Source: Bradyrhizobium diazoefficiens (GTDB lineage: Bacteria; Pseudomonadota; Alphaproteobacteria; Rhizobiales; Xanthobacteraceae). From it: a DNA stretch of 64,000 nucleotides. Under the pieces are notes generated by a model. The model worked only from the letters and a program-made list of their open reading frames with translations. It was not told where the DNA came from and ran no database searches. The stretch spans positions 310,001-374,000 of the forward strand of contig NZ_JAFCKW010000004.1 of NCBI RefSeq assembly GCF_018129965.1. The letters run 5' to 3'. The position numbers and the translations under genes are program-made. Below, in pieces: positions 60,918 to 64,000 of the stretch (the first letter of the stretch is position 1; each line of letters opens with the position of its first letter).

Positions 60918-61853
60918 ATGCTGATGGCCTGCGGCGATGCGCTGATCGACTTCGTGCCGACGCAGAGCGTGGAGGGACGCGAAGCGGTGATGCCGGTGGT
61001 GGGCGGCTCTTGTCTGAACGTCGCCATCGGTCTGGCGCGGCTCGGTGCGCAGAGCGGCTTCGTCGGCGGCATCTCGACCGACATGTTCGGGCAGATGATC
61101 GCCGATCATGCCGCGGCATCAAACGTCGATCTGGGGTTTGCGAAGCGCAGCGATCACCGGACCACGCTGGCCTTCGTCCGCATCATTGCGGGCGAGACGA
61201 GTTATGCCTTCTACGATCAGGGGACCGCTGCACGAAGCTGGACGTACCGGCGAGGAGAAATTCCATTTGCTGACGTGGAAGCGGTTCACGTTGGTTCGAC
61301 CACATTGATCAATGGTCAAGGGGCAGCCGAGACCAAGGCCCTGATCGCGGACGCACGGGCGACATCGACGATCGCGTTCGATCCGAATTGCCGGCCCAAT
61401 CTGGTCAAGGACAAGGCGGCCTATCTCGCACGCATGGCGGAGTTCGCAAGCGACGCCGACCTCATCAAGATGTCGGACGTCGACTTCGCCTATCTCTTTG
61501 GAACTGAGCCTTACGAGCAACGCGTGCGGGCGCTGCTCGGGCGGGGCGCCAGCCTCGTGGTCATCACTTGCGGCGGCGACGGTGCGATGGCTTGGCACGC
61601 CAAGGCAGGGCGGATCGACGTCGCCGCGCCGACGGTCGACATCGCCGACACCATCGGTGCCGGCGACAGTTTTCAGGCGGCGTTGCTGTTTGCCTTGCAA
61701 AGGCAAGGGTCGCTGGCCCGGCAGCATCTGGCGGACATCGGTACCTGTGAACTCCGACGCGTGCTGACCTTCGCCGCCACCTGCGCCGGCATCACCTGCA
61801 CCCGTCCGGGCGCCGATCCGCCCTGGAGCCATGAGGTGTGTCCGGGCTGGTAG
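60918..61853 (+). CDS. PfkB family carbohydrate kinase
   Basis: 311 aa sugar kinase of the ribokinase/PfkB fold. The N-terminal ACGDALIDFVPT and VVGGSCLNVAIGLARLGAQSGFVGGISTDMFGQ are the first signature; DTIGAGDSFQAALLFAL holds the anion hole and catalytic Asp. Fructokinase-like by its N-terminus. It is 10 bp after gguB and co-transcribed, so a sugar brought in by ChvE-GguAB can be phosphorylated, in parallel with the oxidative route of the YtfQ operon (inference). Confidence 0.9.
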   Translation: MLMACGDALIDFVPTQSVEGREAVMPVVGGSCLNVAIGLARLGAQSGFVGGISTDMFGQMIADHAAASNVDLGFAKRSDHRTTLAFVRIIAGETSYAFYDQGTAARSWTYRRGEIPFADVEAVHVGSTTLINGQGAAETKALIADARATSTIAFDPNCRPNLVKDKAAYLARMAEFASDADLIKMSDVDFAYLFGTEPYEQRVRALLGRGASLVVITCGGDGAMAWHAKAGRIDVAAPTVDIADTIGAGDSFQAALLFALQRQGSLARQHLADIGTCELRRVLTFAATCAGITCTRPGADPPWSHEVCPGW

Positions 61854-61973
61854 TACCGCGCCCGGGTATCGTTCCGGGATGTTCCGGTGAACTGTGGCCA
61901 TGCGTCGGCGGAAATGGACAGGAGGTGGGCTCACTGGCAAGGTCCGCGCGTCCTGACGCGAGCCTGTCCATCC

Positions 61974-63395
61974 ATGAGCGACGATCTCTGTTTCCTGTCC
62001 GCCGTCGAGCTGCGCGAACGTATCCACAGCAAGGAGATTTCCCCGGTCGAGGTCACGCGCGCCGTGCTCGCGCGCGCCGAGGCGCTCCAGCCCGAACTGA
62101 ACTGCTTCATTACGCTCTGCGGCGAGGAGGCGATGGCCGAGGCGCGCGCCGCCGAGCGAAAGATGATGGCGGGGGAACCGCTCGGCCTGCTGCACGGCAT
62201 CCCCTACACCGTCAAGGACATCGTCAACACCCGCGGCGTGACGACCACGTTCGGCGCCGTCCCCTACAAGGACAATGTGCCGACGGAGGACGCCGTCGCG
62301 GTCGCAAGGCTGCGCAGCGAAGGCGCGATCCTGATCGGCAAGACAACGACGCCGGAATTCGGCAGCAAATGCCTGACCGACTCGCCGCTGTTCGGTCGTA
62401 CCCGAAACGCGTGGGACCCGCGGCGCTCCTGCGGCGGCTCCAGCGGCGGCGCGGCGGTGGCTGTTGCGAGCGGCATCGCCCCGCTGGCGGTCGCGACCGA
62501 TGGGGGCGGCTCGACGCGCATTCCAGCCGCCTGCAACGGCGTGGTCGGACTGAAGCAGAGCAATGGCGTGATCGCGCACAGCCAGGCGCTCGATGCGTTC
62601 GGCAACCAGACCTACGTTACGCCGATGACGCGCGATGTCGCCGACACCGCCCTGATGATGCAGGCCATGGCCGGCGAGGATGCTTGCGATCCCTGGTCGA
62701 TCGGCGTCCCCGTACCCGATTTCATCGGCACGTCCGTTCCGCGCGGCGATCTGCGCGGGCGAAAGATCCTGTTCTGCGCCGCGCCGCCCGGACGCCCGGC
62801 CTCCGCCGATGTCGCAGCCAGCTTCAAGGCGGGCCTCGATCGGCTCGCAGGTCTCGGGGCCGAGCTCGAGGAATTTTCCGGCGAGGGGTTTGACGTCGAG
62901 CGGATCTGGCGCGCCATCAACCACACCGTCTGGCGCGCGCGGTTTTCGAAGCTGGTGGCCGAGCATGGCGACGTTCTCAGCGAGGCCTTCGTCAAGCAGG
63001 TTGCGCTCGCCTCTGATGTCAGCGGCGTTGCTTATCAGGAGGCGATGTTCGCCCGCACCGCGCTGTTCCGCCGCGTGCAATCCCTGCTTGCGCTTGGGCA
63101 TTTTCTGGCGATGCCGACCATCATGCGCACCGCGCTGCCGATCGACCAGGACCTGTTCGGCAGCATCGAGATCGACGAGGCGCATTTCGACAGCGTCCGC
63201 CCGCACTGGTTCCCCTGGACCATGCCGTTCAACATGACCGGTCACCCCGCGATCAGTCTGCCCTGCGGCTTCGGCGGCGACGGTCTGCCGATCGGACTGC
63301 AGCTCGTCGGACGCTTCCGCGCCGATGCCGAATTGCTACGCGTCAGTGCGCTGTTCGAGGCCTCTCACGACCTGCTGTCCCGGCGACCGGGATGA
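61974..63395 (+). CDS. Amidase (amidase-signature family)
   Basis: 473 aa of the amidase-signature family, hydrolysing an amide through a Ser-Ser-Lys triad. Lysine in YTVKDIVNTRG, the first serine in GGSSGGAAVAVASG, and the nucleophile block ATDGGGSTRIPAACNGVVGLKQ are complete. The start is uncertain: ATG 61974 fits the family but has no ribosome site; an AGGAGGT at 61920 has no in-frame start at a good distance. It lies 120 bp after the kinase and 82 bp before a peptide-type permease, so it may process a compound imported by that transporter. Confidence 0.87.
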   Translation: MSDDLCFLSAVELRERIHSKEISPVEVTRAVLARAEALQPELNCFITLCGEEAMAEARAAERKMMAGEPLGLLHGIPYTVKDIVNTRGVTTTFGAVPYKDNVPTEDAVAVARLRSEGAILIGKTTTPEFGSKCLTDSPLFGRTRNAWDPRRSCGGSSGGAAVAVASGIAPLAVATDGGGSTRIPAACNGVVGLKQSNGVIAHSQALDAFGNQTYVTPMTRDVADTALMMQAMAGEDACDPWSIGVPVPDFIGTSVPRGDLRGRKILFCAAPPGRPASADVAASFKAGLDRLAGLGAELEEFSGEGFDVERIWRAINHTVWRARFSKLVAEHGDVLSEAFVKQVALASDVSGVAYQEAMFARTALFRRVQSLLALGHFLAMPTIMRTALPIDQDLFGSIEIDEAHFDSVRPHWFPWTMPFNMTGHPAISLPCGFGGDGLPIGLQLVGRFRADAELLRVSALFEASHDLLSRRPG

Positions 63396-63477
63396 ATGGA
63401 TGCGAGCTGCAAAGAGCTTGCGTCCGGCGCCCGGGCATGTTGATCGTGCGACGGATGAGCCCTGAACCCGATCGCGC

Positions 63478-64000
63478 ATGAGCGTCTTTGTCCTCCGACG
63501 TGTCCTGACCTTGCTGGCGACGCTGGTCGGCGCATCCGTGATCATTTTCCTGGTGCTGGACGCGCTTCCGGGCAATGCCGCGCAGATGCTGATGGGGGCG
63601 GACGCGTCGGCTGACGCAGTCCGCGCGCTCACCGTCAAGCTCGGGCTCGATCAGCCGCTGGCGGTTCGCTACCTGCAATGGATCAGGGGACTGCTGACCG
63701 GCGATCTCGGCAACAGCTATGCCTATGGCACGCCGGTCGGGAGCTTGATCGTCGAGCGGATGGCGCTGACCATTCCGCTCGCGATCATGTCGATGCTGAT
63801 CACCGTGGTGCTGGCACTGTCGGCAGGCATCTACACGGCCGCCAACCACAACAAGCTCGGCGACGTCGGCGTGATGTCGCTGACCCAGATCGGCATCGCG
63901 CTGCCGAATTTCTGGTTCGCGATTCTCCTGGTGCTGCTGTTCTCGGTGCGGCTGCAATGGTTGTCGGCGGGCGGTTTTCCGGGCTGGGAGGACGGCATCT
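63478..64000 (+). CDS. Peptide/opine-type ABC permease, partial (runs off window)
   Basis: At least 174 codons, open to the right edge. SVFVLRRVLTLLATLVGASVIIFLVLDALPGNAAQ is the typical N-terminus of DppB/OppB-family permeases, followed by LGLDQPLAVRYLQWIRGLLTGDLGNSYAYGTPVGSLIVERMALTIPLAI in successive parts and the GIALPNFWFAILLVLLFSV helix. It should be the first permease of a peptide, opine or nickel-type importer whose other subunits lie beyond the window. ATG 63478 has no strong ribosome site. Confidence 0.88.
   Translation, partial: MSVFVLRRVLTLLATLVGASVIIFLVLDALPGNAAQMLMGADASADAVRALTVKLGLDQPLAVRYLQWIRGLLTGDLGNSYAYGTPVGSLIVERMALTIPLAIMSMLITVVLALSAGIYTAANHNKLGDVGVMSLTQIGIALPNFWFAILLVLLFSVRLQWLSAGGFPGWEDGI

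Noticed and set aside
61119..63245. 708-codon open frame on the minus strand over the kinase and amidase
   Set aside because: Opposite to complete PfkB and amidase genes; composition (Arg, Asp, His, Ala rich) is that of a GC shadow.
1..64000. CRISPR arrays, tRNA, rRNA, insertion sequences, prophage
   Set aside because: No regularly spaced direct repeats, no transposase or integrase frame and no structured RNA gene that I could recognise; the repeats seen are hairpin elements.

Overview
The window looks like a chromosomal segment of a Bradyrhizobium-type alphaproteobacterium. The support is high-GC coding sequence, families typical of the Rhizobiales (oxalyl-CoA decarboxylase with formyl-CoA transferase, ChvE-GguAB, YtfQ-type sugar importer, DUF1236, many ABC importers) and several kinds of short hairpin repeats of the sort scattered through these genomes. 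I saw no rRNA, tRNA, CRISPR array, insertion sequence or phage gene. Nearly all of it is metabolic and transport operons, many with ATGA stop/start overlaps.

Layout. 80-4092 (-): MFS transporter, cupin, glutathione transferase and old-yellow-enzyme operon, divergent from an IclR regulator across a palindrome-rich gap. 5080-9271: small genes, a cold-shock protein, a decayed hypothetical locus with dispersed repeats, and a gene-poor stretch. 9272-15668: oxalate module (frc, oxc and GntR on -, an ADP-forming acyl-CoA synthetase on +) with two matching palindromes between the divergent arms. 15780-24476: NYN/OST-HTH protein, adenine deaminase, DUF1236 protein, VanZ-like protein, split TPP decarboxylase divergent from a D-2-hydroxyacid dehydrogenase, orphan FlgC-like protein, ornithine cyclodeaminase family protein, GNAT. 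24489-36510: PLP amino-acid decarboxylase, then a catabolic operon (acyl-CoA ligase, TetR, Baeyer-Villiger-type monooxygenase, frameshifted isomerase) divergent from a Liv-type ABC importer. 37004-38062: YeiH-type exporter.

38227-46912 is the most unusual block: an SsuABC-like importer whose binding protein carries a C-terminal NosL-like domain, a Crp-family regulator, a DUF971 protein, a ferredoxin-NADP reductase, an AprA-like flavoprotein, an AprB-like ferredoxin and a HEAT-repeat protein. Four copies of a CAACTAAT-type motif lie here, three of them about 75-85 nt upstream of the start codons of the importer, the reductase and the flavoprotein. I infer one regulon and one pathway with an unknown substrate. 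It is the best candidate for an undescribed system.

46986-61853 is a sugar module: FAH-family dehydratase, YtfQRT-YjfF importer, GntR regulator, Gfo/Idh dehydrogenase, aldose epimerase, SMP-30 lactonase, then ChvE-GguAB and a PfkB kinase. The enzymes fit non-phosphorylative oxidation of an aldose (sugar to lactone to acid to 2-keto-3-deoxy acid); the sugar-acid dehydratase and the final semialdehyde dehydrogenase are not in view. The right edge holds an amidase and the start of a peptide-type ABC permease that runs off the window.
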